Assembly: GCA_029959085.1 (NCBI GenBank)
Contig: JARWIR010000062.1
Location: 2,728,001 to 2,792,000 of the forward strand
Source: Nemophila menziesii
Taxonomy: Eukaryota > Streptophyta > Magnoliopsida > Boraginales > Hydrophyllaceae
Reading direction: 5' to 3'
DNA length: 64,000 bases
The translations under genes and the position numbers were made by a program. How positions within the stretch are numbered: position 1 is the first letter of the stretch; every line of letters begins with the position of its first letter. A model generated the notes under the pieces. The model was given only the letters and a program-made list of their open reading frames with translations. It was not told where the DNA came from and did no database searches. Of this stretch, positions 1 through 8,702 are shown one piece after another.

Positions 1-50
1 AGGAATTGAAAAACAAAAAGCAAATTAAAACATGGGTTGTCTTCCAAGAA

Positions 51-91
51 GCGCTTTTGTTTATTACGTCTTTAAGTTCGACACGTTACCT
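51..91 (-). promoter_or_regulatory. Post-ORF conserved hairpin, element Q copy
   Basis: Read on the minus strand, this follows the ORF stop directly. It is a diverged copy of the GTAACCCGTCGAGCTTAACG element found after the pol or INc stop in elements A, B, D, F, I, J and O. It leads into a GCGCTT...GACAACCC stretch. Its function is unknown. Confidence 0.55.
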
Positions 92-1322
92 TCCATGAAG
101 ATGGTATTGAGGCCCTTGCGGTTCTCCTCCGCTTAAACTCTCCTCTTCCTTGACATGTAAGCTTAAGAACTTTCCTACCTTGAATTTTATTTAATCGATC
201 TTTGAAAGGGGGTGGGTAAGTACTTCGTTTCGCCTTCTTATTTTCACAACGAAACTCATTTTCCCCCACATAATTGTATATGACCGTTCTCCGCAGTATA
301 AGCTCACTTTTATTACTAGTTTCAATCTCGCGTTTCTCTTTAAAATGTGGTGGGTAGAAGCTCCTCCTTGTCGCTTTACTCTTTCGTTGTGGCACCTTTC
401 TTGCGTAGCACATGTTTGAACTTTGTGGTGGTGGAGGTGATTCAAATTTTTCAGCTTTAATCTCATTCATGATTCGGGGTAGATATGGTAATTGGTGAAC
501 TTTTTGTGGTGGAGATTCAACTTCTGTTTTAGCGTGAACCTTGAATTCTTCAATTGATTCTCCAACCACTTCAATTCCGTAATCGCTGTCAACCCAATCT
601 TCCACTACTACCTCATCATATTTTTGTTGTGGAATTTCTATAACCTCGATCACCACCTCTTCTTGTTTGCGTTCTAAATCTTGATCATGCGCACACACCA
701 TAGGAATAGCAATTTCTATGTTAACTTCTCGGATCTGCGTTGCTACTCCTTCTTCCACTATGCTAACAAGATTCTCAACCACATGGTGGTCTGCATTTAT
801 AATCGGCACCGTGGTCATATTACTATCACTTATATTTTCTTTCAACACCTCCTCCTCAACTACTTCTTCCGTTTGATTAATATCATCCCTCGGGGAAGTG
901 GAATCTTCTTGAGACTTACTACTACTCTTGGAAAAATTAGGAAAATTACAATAAGAAACAATTTCATCTAGAATTCGTTGTGTTCTTTCAAATCTGGCAT
1001 TACTTTCCGCTTCTCTTGACTTTTTCTCTCGATCTCTTGCCTCATTTTCCTCGTACCGGCATTCAAAATTGGGGTCTTCATAAGACTTGATATTGCTCTC
1101 GGCAAAGTCATGATAATTATATTTGGACTCCATTTCATCTATTATCTGTTGTGTGGATGCACGGATGGCTCTTCTTTCTTCTTCTTCTACCTTCCATTCT
1201 AGCTCTCTTGCCTTATTTTCCTCGTGTAGGCGATCGACTCTAGAACTTAGGTCTCGTAGTGCCTCTTGCATATAGTTATGAGGTGAATAGTGTTGAGTGT
1301 TTTCAACCCACTGTTGTTCCAT
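72..1322 (-). pseudogene. Retrotransposon ORF (element Q), gag-like, 416 codons
   Basis: A long open frame read leftward. It is acidic and coiled-coil-like early on (residues about 20-110, rich in E, K and R, with a repeated E-x-N-x-A-R-E pattern), then has Val/Glu-rich and Pro-rich stretches and a basic C-terminus. I see no capsid, zinc knuckle, protease or RT motif. Q/Y/N-rich codons continue upstream to the hAT insertion at 1490 in another frame, so the ATG at 1322 probably follows a 1-nt frameshift and is not the original start. Just after the stop lies the conserved post-ORF hairpin (51-91) found behind the other retroelement ORFs here. That places this ORF as the main ORF of a non-autonomous LTR element whose 3' part lies left of the window. 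It is unlikely to be a host gene. The exact family is not recognised. Confidence 0.6.
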
Positions 1323-2010
1323 TCTTTCTCTTGCTGATAGTGATATGATAATTGTTGTCGATTATTCGCGATCCATTGATTGTTCCATCCTTTCTCTTGC
1401 GGGTGTTGATAAGGTTGTTGGTAGAAGTTACTACCCCATTGTTGTTGTCCCGAAGAGTCTTCCCAATAGTCGAATTGATCGGGATCTGGCAGAGCCGATC
1501 CTGTCAAGTTTTGGGCCCTGGGCGAAAATTTTAATTAGGCCTTCATATTAGAAAAAAAAGTTATAATATCGTAAGAATTTAAATCAAAATTCTACATTAA
1601 TCAAACTAATTCTTCATTCAAAGATAATATTACATGACAAAAAAATTTGGGTCGCGTTAAAACCTTGTATTAGGAAAACCTAATGGGATAAAACCTCAAA
1701 CGAAGAAAAAAAGAGTACCCCACATTACAATATTACAACAGAAAAACTAAGCACTCTAAATTTTAAACAGACAATTTATAAATTGAATATACTTTTCTTT
1801 TTTGTTCGAAATTACAAAAGAAATATATAATTTATAAAACTTGTACTGCAATTAGTAAAATTTGAAAAAGAAAAAAAAAAGCACCACAAGTAGGTTGTAG
1901 CCTGTGGCGACTTGCAAGTTGCAACTTAATTAATTTTTATTCTTTGTCAAAGCAATTTTAATAAATTTATTAAATTCAGAATTATAATCAAATGTCAAAG
2001 CTAACAAATT

Positions 2011-2465
2011 TAGAGGGTGTTTGTTTGCACTTAATGAGATCTTAATCTGATTCATTAAGACACTGGGTCAATAAGACTGTTTGTTTTTTCTAACCAATTA
2101 AGATCTGAATGCCTCTTAACTGGTCTGTTTAGGGGGTGTTTGTTTGCACTTAATGGGATCTTAATCTGGTTCATTAAGACACTGGATTAATAAGACTGTT
2201 TGTTTTTACTGTCCAATTCAGATCTGAATGGCTCTTAACGGGTCTGTTTCATTAAGATTTCAGACTAAGTCTGAATCATTCAGACACTGCCTCTTAATAG
2301 AATAAGTCATATTCAGGTGTTCATTTAGCATTCAGCACTTATTACTTAAAAAAACAAACGCCACAAGTCTGAATCATTCAGACACTGTCTCTTAACAGAA
2401 TAAGTCCTATTAAGCTGTTCATTTAGTATTCAGCACTTATTACTTAAAAAAACAAACGACACCTA
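2011..2465. mobile_element. Nested hAT-like MITE with internal duplications
   Basis: The ends are TAGAGGGTGTTTGTTTGCAC and, inverted, TAGGTGTCGTTTGTTT. Imperfect 8-bp repeats flank it (AACAAATT at 2003-2010, AACAATTT at 2466-2473). Inside, the left subterminal block occurs twice (about 2014-2110 and 2135-2250) and the right one twice (about 2265-2364 and 2370-2460), so it looks like a terminally duplicated MITE. It has no coding capacity. Confidence 0.7.
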
Positions 2466-2570
2466 AACAATTTAATAAATTTAGAATTTTTTTATTTAGA
2501 ACCAAAAGAAAACAAAATTATCTGCGATAATTTGTAACAAACAAAAAATTACTTAGACAAACAAATATTG

Positions 2571-2926
2571 TCCGCCATAAAATCTACAATGTATAATTAT
2601 ACCTATTTAGTTTATTAACAAATTATAAAATTGATATATTTAATTATAGAATATAAACTAAATTAAATATAAAATTAAAAGATTAAAATTACCTGGAAGG
2701 AACCTTTGAAGATCGTTGTCCAAAAAAAAGAACTTTTGAAAATTTGATTATCCGCCATAAAATCTAAAATTTAATTATACCTATTTAGTTCATTAACAAA
2801 TTATAAAATTGATACATTTAATTATAGAACATAAACTAAATTAAATATAAAATTTTAAGATTAAAATTACCTGAAAGGAACTTTGAAGATCGTTGTCCAA
2901 AAAAAAGAACCTCTGAAAATTTGATA
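2571..2926. repeat. 180-bp tandem duplication inside the hAT element
   Basis: Two head-to-tail copies start at 2571 and 2751, both with TCCGCCATAAAATCTA, and both run through AGATCGTTGTCC to AAAATTTGAT. They differ by a few substitutions and short indels. The duplication arose within the transposon and contains no gene. Confidence 0.85.
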
Positions 2927-3299
2927 AATATACTTTGAAATATACCAATACTATGTTAATTTATAGGTAATTTTTTTATTTAAATTAATATTAATGAATA
3001 ATAATAATGAATAATAATAATGAATAATAATAATGATAGTTTTAGTAAATCAAGAGAAAACGGACACATTAAAAGTTGGAATCAGACACCTACTTTAAAT
3101 AATGAAATTTAATTAGAATTTTTTTTTATAAATAATGGACTGGTATTATATTGTGCCTTACTTTTTTAATATATATAAATAAATTATATAGAACCTAAAA
3201 AAATTTGGGCCCCTAAAAATTTTGGGCCCTGTGCAGTAGCCCTTGTTGCACTTGCCAAGGACCGGCTCTGGGATCTGGGTAATGTCCTCTATACATCTT

Positions 3300-3446
3300 T
3301 AAAGAAACACATTTATCTTACCTCGCAATCCCTGTGGAGACGATAATTCCTATTTTACTTACTTTATTACTTGGAATGACCCGTACACTTGCGGTATGTG
3401 GATCCTTTACTTATTGCTTAATTTTATAACACCTCAGGACCCACCA
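3300..3446 (+). repeat. 5' LTR remnant of element A (3' end only)
   Basis: The sequence has the typical end of the LTRs here, with CGTACACTTGCGG near 3390, and finishes in ACCCACCA at 3446. The left part is lost at about 3300, where it meets the minus-strand element Q sequence. The same terminal sequence recurs inverted at 26384 (element E). Confidence 0.75.
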
Positions 3447-3452
3447 AGTTTT

Positions 3453-3470
3453 TTGCGCCGCTGCCGGGAA
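3453..3470 (+). promoter_or_regulatory. Primer binding site of element A, tRNA-Asp type
   Basis: TTGCGCCGCTGCCGGGAA lies 6 nt after the LTR end. It matches the element B site TGGCGCCGCTGCCGGGGA at 16 of 18 positions. Complementarity to the 3' end of tRNA-Asp is typical of Athila elements. Confidence 0.8.
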
Positions 3471-3568
3471 TTGCAGTGGGTGATTTTTGTGTTTAATTTT
3501 TGGTAGAGTTAATTATTTTTATTTTACGTTTGGGTTGTTTTATTCTCTTTTCAGGTTTTTCATTAGGT

Positions 3569-4808
3569 ATGAAGTATTCTCGTTATCAAGTTCAAACTCC
3601 ACCACAGTTCCGGTTGGATCAACTGCAAGAATCCTTTGATAAAATATATACTTTTGAGAATTTGACTCGAGGGAGCTTTAGAGATCATGAGGAAAGGCTC
3701 AAAAAGTTGGAAGGCTCAATAAATTGTTTCATCAACACTTCAATGGTCAATATGAGAAATAATGAGGCAAAAATCAATGCTACCATATTATTAGTGCAAG
3801 ACATGCAACAACAACATCAAATTATGGAGCAAAGATTGATGCAACTCACATAGACAATTGAGAGGCTACAACAAGTACCATCTATGCAAACTAGCCAAGG
3901 TACAAATTTTGATGATGATGCCATTAAAGTTGATAGCGATGTTTGGTTCGATGTAGTTGAAGAGTTTAGCCTTCAAGAAGAGAAGGAAGTGGAATCGCCA
4001 CAAGTTGCTATTAGTGAACTAGATATTCCAATGAGAGAAGAATTAACCATGCTAAGCATAGATGAGGTAACTGTTGATAAGAAAGTTGATGATGAGTTTG
4101 AACCTTGTATAAATGATTTTTCAGCCATGGAAAAACTTACTGAGCCTCTTTTAGAGGAATCAAATATTGAGTCCTTGGTTGAAAAAGAGACAGAAGAAAA
4201 AGAGGAGATTATGATGGATTCTCCACCTAATACTCCATTGTTATCACCTCCAAATACGAAAAAGATAGACATGTTAGAGAGTGATACAATATATGAAGCA
4301 TTTGTAGAGGCAATCAGTAAACTAGAATCAATGCTCAAATGCTTGAGATATTTAAAAAGGGACTCACACCACAAAAAGTATTCACAGAAGGTATCTCAGA
4401 TCGAGAGAGGATGCGAGTGTAGAGATCGAAGAAGAACAAGTGTCCCTAATTATTGAAGAAAAGTCTGAAACATCACTTGTTTTGGACAAAAAGCTTGAGG
4501 AGATGCCACTTGAGTTCCCCATTGTTCCAGAAGTGCCTAAGGAGGTTAAAGAGAAGGAGCACCACCATGAACCCGTGAAAAAAAGAGTTAAATATGCGTT
4601 TGGTGTTGGAACCAAGGTCGCTTGGAAGGCTTCTAAACAAGAGAATAGCCCAAGAGGTTTCAAGAATGAGTGGATGGGGCCATTTGTTGTTACTCGAGTG
4701 GTGACAACAAAAGTGATAGAAATACGACCTTTGGAAGGTCATAGGCTTCGAATTGTAGATGTTCATAGCCTCGCCCATTACTGGGGAGGCTACATACTCA
4801 AGGAATAG
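3569..4808 (+). pseudogene. Element A main ORF: coiled-coil gag-like region fused to an integrase C-terminal remnant
   Basis: Starts at 3569 (MKYSRYQ). The frame has an in-frame TAG at 3851-3853, continues in the same frame to 4456, then shifts to a frame running 4440-4808. The first part is helical and Gln/Glu-rich with no capsid or zinc knuckle. The last 70 or so residues (GVGTKVAWK ... WMGPFVVTRV ... KVIEIRP ... RIVDVHS) align by eye with the integrase C-terminal fold of element B (VGQRVLKY ... [10 protein letters not shown] ... AIEIEHP ... HRLKIYHG). RT, RNase H and the integrase core are absent, and so is the protease kept by F and J. Element I has the same arrangement, so this is a propagated non-autonomous design, not random decay. 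The stop and frameshift make this copy dead. Confidence 0.75.
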
Positions 4809-4810
4809 TG

Positions 4811-4846
4811 GAGGTAACCCGTCGAGCTTAACGACGTTAAACAAAA
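4811..4846 (+). promoter_or_regulatory. Post-ORF conserved hairpin, element A
   Basis: Begins three bases after the TAG stop: GAGGTAACCCGTCGAGCTTA followed by ACGACGTTAAACAAAA. TTAACG-A-CGTTAA forms a perfect small hairpin. The same element occurs after the main ORF in at least seven other elements in this window. Confidence 0.7.
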
Positions 4847-5049
4847 TCCATTTCAATTGTATATAAATTTCTTTGCTTTTATGTCTTTTTAAATTCTTAG
4901 TGTAAAATAGTGTATGTTTATTAGTGTATAATTTTAAAGAAAGATGAGAAGGGTGTAGTGTTTTTGATGATTTGTAGGTGTTAAGAATTGAGTTTGTGGT
5001 GCTAGGTATAAGAAACGATCACTTTCACACCTTCCAGATGCGTATAATA

Positions 5050-5777
5050 AGTTGTTGAAGAGAAGCTAAACGGGTTCCCGTTTGTCTCTAACCGGGTTCC
5101 CGTTTGTCTCTAACCGGGTTCCCGTTTTGTGAAATGATACAGTTCGTGCTCAAAAGGAGAAAACTTCGAAAGACCATAACTTGACGCTCGGAGGTCGGAA
5201 TTAACTTTTTATCGAGCCTCAGCCGCTTATTTTTTCGAGATCTATCCAGTGATGAAGTCAAAAAGTTCTGATAAACAACTCAAACTCTCTGACCTGTGCA
5301 TGGAGACGTAATTCGTGGGGCGAAATGAAGAAAAACGGAATTTCGAGAAAAATGGTAACTCCAATGGAAACTCTGAGTAGTCCAATGGATCGGGAGAGCA
5401 ATTTCCAATAAAAATGAGTATAAATATCGTAAGAATTCGAGGTGTAGGCAAAGAAAATCTAAAAAATAAGATGAAATTTTTCTACGCGAATACGCAACAC
5501 TTTGCGTCCAGCGAGTTTGGCAATTCACGCGCAAATAGCCAACCCGTTCGTCGCTAGTCGGGAACCCGTTCGCAAAAGCCAATTCTCTGGCATGTGCGTA
5601 ACTGTAGACGCAAGAGAGTTGTGTCCAAAAAAAAACATGCTCACTGATTGGAAATTTCGGGAAGCTATAACTTTACGCTCGAATGTCGGAATTTGTTTTT
5701 TCTTGAGCCTAAACTGCGTATTTTTTCGAGAGCTATCCAGTGGGGATGTCAAACAGATCTGAAAACAAACGGGTAAC
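5050..5777 (+). repeat. Palindrome-rich spacer of element A (left part)
   Basis: Three copies of CGGGTTCCCG have centres at about 5075, 5097 and 5119, each 22 nt apart. A further inverted pair lies at 5540-5575. A diverged block containing ATAACTT..CGCTCG..GTCGGAATT, ATTTTTTCGAGA and CTATCCAGTG occurs twice (about 5160-5280 and 5645-5765). Element B is inserted at the right end, and the spacer resumes at 18318. I regard ORFs on either strand here as spurious. Confidence 0.75.
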
Positions 5778-7338
5778 TGGTGGTCCTTTGTGTGTTCTAA
5801 ATAAATGCATATGCTAATCGAACCACAACCGCAAGTGTACGGTTGTCCCAAGTAGTAATAACTGATAAATCAGATTCGTTCCATGGACGGAATGGTTGAT
5901 CACAATGTCTAGCAAATAGTGATTAATGCACTTATGAAAGTAAAAGATAGTAAAATGTTTGTTTGGTTTTGTTGATTAAAGCTAATGAATAAAAGACAAA
6001 TAATTAAATGCAAGTAAAAACTAAGACGCAAGTAAAATGAATGAAAACGCAATATGAGATGTAGTACTTGAGAACGCAAGGATCCTCATAATCTTACTTC
6101 CTAACTTATGTTGTTTAAGGGTTAAATTGGTCAATTACAATGGTCGGGATTCTAAAATCCTTATACCCCCGTCAGGGTGGACTATAAGGCAATCCTAAAG
6201 TGTCACTAGTCCCGTCAAGGTAAATATGATCAACCGTTGGATGATTAAGTGTTTTACCTCATTGGCCCTAGAATTAGCTAAGTTCGTCAGAATCAATAGC
6301 TTTTATCCTAGATTGAATAATTAATTCTATACCTAAACCCTCCGTCAGGATGATCCACACGCCACATATATGGAATAGCTTAGATACTAATACCTAATCT
6401 TAGTTCGCGACTCTAAAATCAGTAAATAATCACAAATTATCGAAAAGAGTAATGAACCCAATCTAATTTAATTTAATATAAACCCAAATTCAACATTCGT
6501 TATTTCATAAAATTAAGATTCACCCATTGTTTGTTCTCAAGCACTATGAAAAGCTTAGCTCATATTAAAATTAAAAACTAAATTAAAAGAAATGGAATTC
6601 ATATTGTTTACAAAATTAAAATATAAAAAGAACCTAATTTCCGAAATTGGAATGACTACGAACGGAGCTATAGACCCACTCCAGCTCTTGTAGCTTCTTC
6701 TTTCTTCCTTCTGTTGCTTCTCTCTGGTGTTTAATCTTGTGGAATGTGAATTGTGTGAAAAATAGAAGTCCAGACCTCCTTTTATAAGCATAAATTCGTA
6801 CTAGGGCTTGGACCAAAAAATAAAATACTAATTAAATGTCCAAGCCCACTTGCTAAGCCCAAAATCCCGTAACTGCTGATACACCTTCACTAAAACGGCT
6901 TTTCCCGATGCGTTATGACTCCGATTGACCTCATTCCAGTTGCTAAAGTTCCGTAACTCGATAAGGAATGTTTTCTCTTCAAAGGTCAGCGGCTAAATCA
7001 TCACTTAAGCACCTAGAAATCAGCACTCTATGGCCTGGAAAATGGATTTTCAGCTCTAAAAATAATATCTTCGGGATTTATCTTCAAGTCTTGACTCTAA
7101 TTCACGATCTTTGACTTTCTCCTCGGATTCCTTTCCTAGCTAACATCTAAAACCTGTAAACTCTTCACTAAAAATACCAATATTATGCGCAAAAGTTTAA
7201 TAAATAAAAAATGCTAGAAATAAAAAGGAAATTCCGGATTATTGCAAATTTAGACCAAAAGTCTATCAAATTAATTAAAGAAACACCCAAAATGATGTCT
7301 CCCAAGGGTCGAAAATAAGAACAATTAGGGAGACATCA
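5778..7338 (-). repeat. 3' LTR of element B
   Basis: Runs from TGATGTCTCC (minus-strand start at 7338) to ACCACCA (5778), with TG/CA termini. TATAAAAGG lies at 6778-6786. A 78-codon frame (6555-6791) is identical in both LTRs, but I treat it as chance. Confidence 0.95.
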
Positions 7339-7351
7339 AGATCCCCAACTC
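7339..7351 (-). promoter_or_regulatory. Polypurine tract of element B
   Basis: On the minus strand GAGTTGGGGATCT abuts the LTR start TGATG. The equivalents are GAGTTTGGGGTCT (A, 20436-20448) and GAGTTGGGGGTCT (F and N). This is the expected plus-strand priming site. Confidence 0.8.
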
Positions 7352-7355
7352 AAAC

Positions 7356-7374
7356 CTTTGTCGTCCCGACAAAG
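7356..7374 (-). promoter_or_regulatory. Pre-PPT hairpin of element B
   Basis: CTTTGTCG-GGA-CGACAAAG: eight perfect base pairs closing a GGA loop, just 5' of the PPT. It is identical in element A (20413-20431). Element N has TTGTATCG-GGA-CGATACAA, in which three base pairs change on both sides. Confidence 0.8.
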
Positions 7375-8620
7375 TAAAACAAAACAAAGGGGTAGAAGTA
7401 AGCGTATAAACAAGTAGAAGCTAGCAAATAAGCCCTAAAACAAGTCTCAAAATAAATCTCATATAGCAAACTCTAGAAACTAATATACACATACACTAAT
7501 CATGCAACATCAAAGATAAATAATCTCAATCGTAAAATTAAAGTTGCAATGCTTGAAGGTTACACTTGTACTCATCTCTGTATGATGGCTATAGGGTGGT
7601 CATTAATCCTACCTCGCTTTGAACGCTCCACTTAGTGTATTCCCTATCAACAGAATTATAAATTCACTATGCACTTAGGAATCACGAGGTCTTTACGGTT
7701 ATAATATTGGCTTAAGGACGGGTGTGGATGTATATTTGGTAAATTTGAAGTGAGCTTTTGGCTCTCTCCTCACTTACCATCAACAGTGTCCTCGAGCTTG
7801 AGTTAACGCTCAAAAAGATGTTCTCACTCACCCATATACGCAACAATTTAGCGCCCCATGTCTACCCACTATAAATAAGATGATTTTCAGAAAAATTCCA
7901 CTTTGCCGGATGTTTTATTCATTCATATTTTTTTTTTCTCTTTTTCATTTTTCTTCATTCCCGGCAAAGGGTTACAAGTATATATCATCTGCAATTGTGC
8001 TACAATACAAAGCACATCAATCCCAACCCATTAAATTCCCCATATGTGGTCCCACCACCCCAAACTCAAGCTCGAGACATGTCTCAGGATTGTGATTCAA
8101 GTGCGGGTTATATGGTCATGCCTAATAATCTAAGGGATAATGGCTTATATCGTGGCTACAAAGAAAAGGTTAAAGGCTCAAAGTGGGCTAAGACGGATAA
8201 TAATTAATACAAGGGATAGAAGGCTAAAAAGGCTCAAATGGCTAACAAAGAACTGCCCCTATCATTTTCCTAAGTACATAGCTTGTCTTTAGTTCATATC
8301 TAGGTGGGTTCTCTACTAATTAGGATTTCACGTTCTACACACCAAACATATTTCTTGAGTACAAGCTTACTTCATTTGCATTGTTCATTAATTTTTCCTA
8401 TCAATTATCTATGTTCGCATGCAATTGTAAGTGCGTTTTATATCAATCCCTAAAGTTCACTATTTACTATCATATATTTATCAAGAGTATGCTTAAAGGG
8501 ATATTTAAAAATTTCTACCGTCAAACGTAACTCCGAAAATTCTTTTATTGAAAGCAAATAAAGCAAATAACACATAAAAAACTGGGATGAGGCAACGAAC
8601 CCCACCCCAAACTCAAAAAT
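7375..8620 (-). other. 3' UTR of element B with conserved non-coding blocks
   Basis: About 1.25 kb without coding. In transcript order: the GAGTTTGGGG motif (8605-8614) right after the ORF3-end hairpin, a diverged stretch, the palindrome GAGACATGTCTC (about 8075-8086) followed by a second GAGTTTGGGG (8058-8067), and the near-invariant 24-mer beginning GTGAGGAGAG (7773-7750). Elements A, F and N carry the same blocks in the same order and orientation. Confidence 0.7.
7750..7773 (-). promoter_or_regulatory. Near-invariant 24-nt element in the 3' UTR (B copy)
   Basis: On the minus strand it starts GTGAGGAGAG and ends AAAAGCTCAC. The complementary ends (GTGAG/CTCAC) could close a hairpin. Copies: A 20021-20044 and F 35809-35832 (identical), N 59234-59257 (one base different). 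It lies 410-470 nt upstream of each 3' LTR. Confidence 0.7.
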
Positions 8621-8640
8621 GAGTCGTGTCCCCACGACTC
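8621..8640 (-). promoter_or_regulatory. Hairpin with GNRA-type loop after ORF3 (B copy)
   Basis: GAGTCGTG-GGGA-CACGACTC: eight perfect base pairs and a GGGA tetraloop, about 60 nt past the ORF3 stop and directly before a GAGTTTGGGG tract. It is identical in A (19076-19095). In D (21250-21269) both stem changes keep pairing as G-U wobbles. Diverged copies occur in F, N and O. Confidence 0.75.
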
Positions 8641-8702
8641 GAAAAGACTCAATAAAGCATGTAAACTAATATACACTAAGAGGAAAGTTTAGAAAACGTA
8701 TC

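Larger units (their letters stand above)
1490..3270. mobile_element. Non-autonomous hAT-superfamily transposon, 1781 bp
   Basis: The ends are inverted: left CAGAGCCGATCC, right GGACCGGCTCTG (one mismatch), followed inward by GGGCCC-containing subterminal sequence on both sides. The element is flanked by a perfect 8-bp direct repeat, GGATCTGG, at 1482-1489 and 3271-3278. An 8-bp TSD with a CAG-type terminus is diagnostic of hAT. No transposase frame is present, so it would depend on a partner. It interrupts the 5' part of the element Q ORF. The interior is AT-rich and contains a nested smaller hAT-like element, a 180-bp tandem duplication and an (AATAATAATG)n-like microsatellite near 2995-3035. 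Confidence 0.92.

Noticed and set aside
3973..4374. 133-codon minus-strand Ser-rich ORF
   Set aside because: Antisense of the Glu-rich element A ORF; such shadows are common opposite GAA-rich frames.
5068..5130. CRISPR-like array (regular short repeats)
   Set aside because: Three palindromes 22 nt apart within a plant retroelement; spacers are nearly identical and there are no cas genes.
6555..6791. 78-codon ORF, identical at 17529-17765
   Set aside because: The identity reflects two copies of one LTR. The frame is in U3/R and is not conserved in other LTRs.
7356..7374. Rho-independent terminator
   Set aside because: The hairpin lacks a following U-run, lies in a eukaryotic element and is followed by the PPT.
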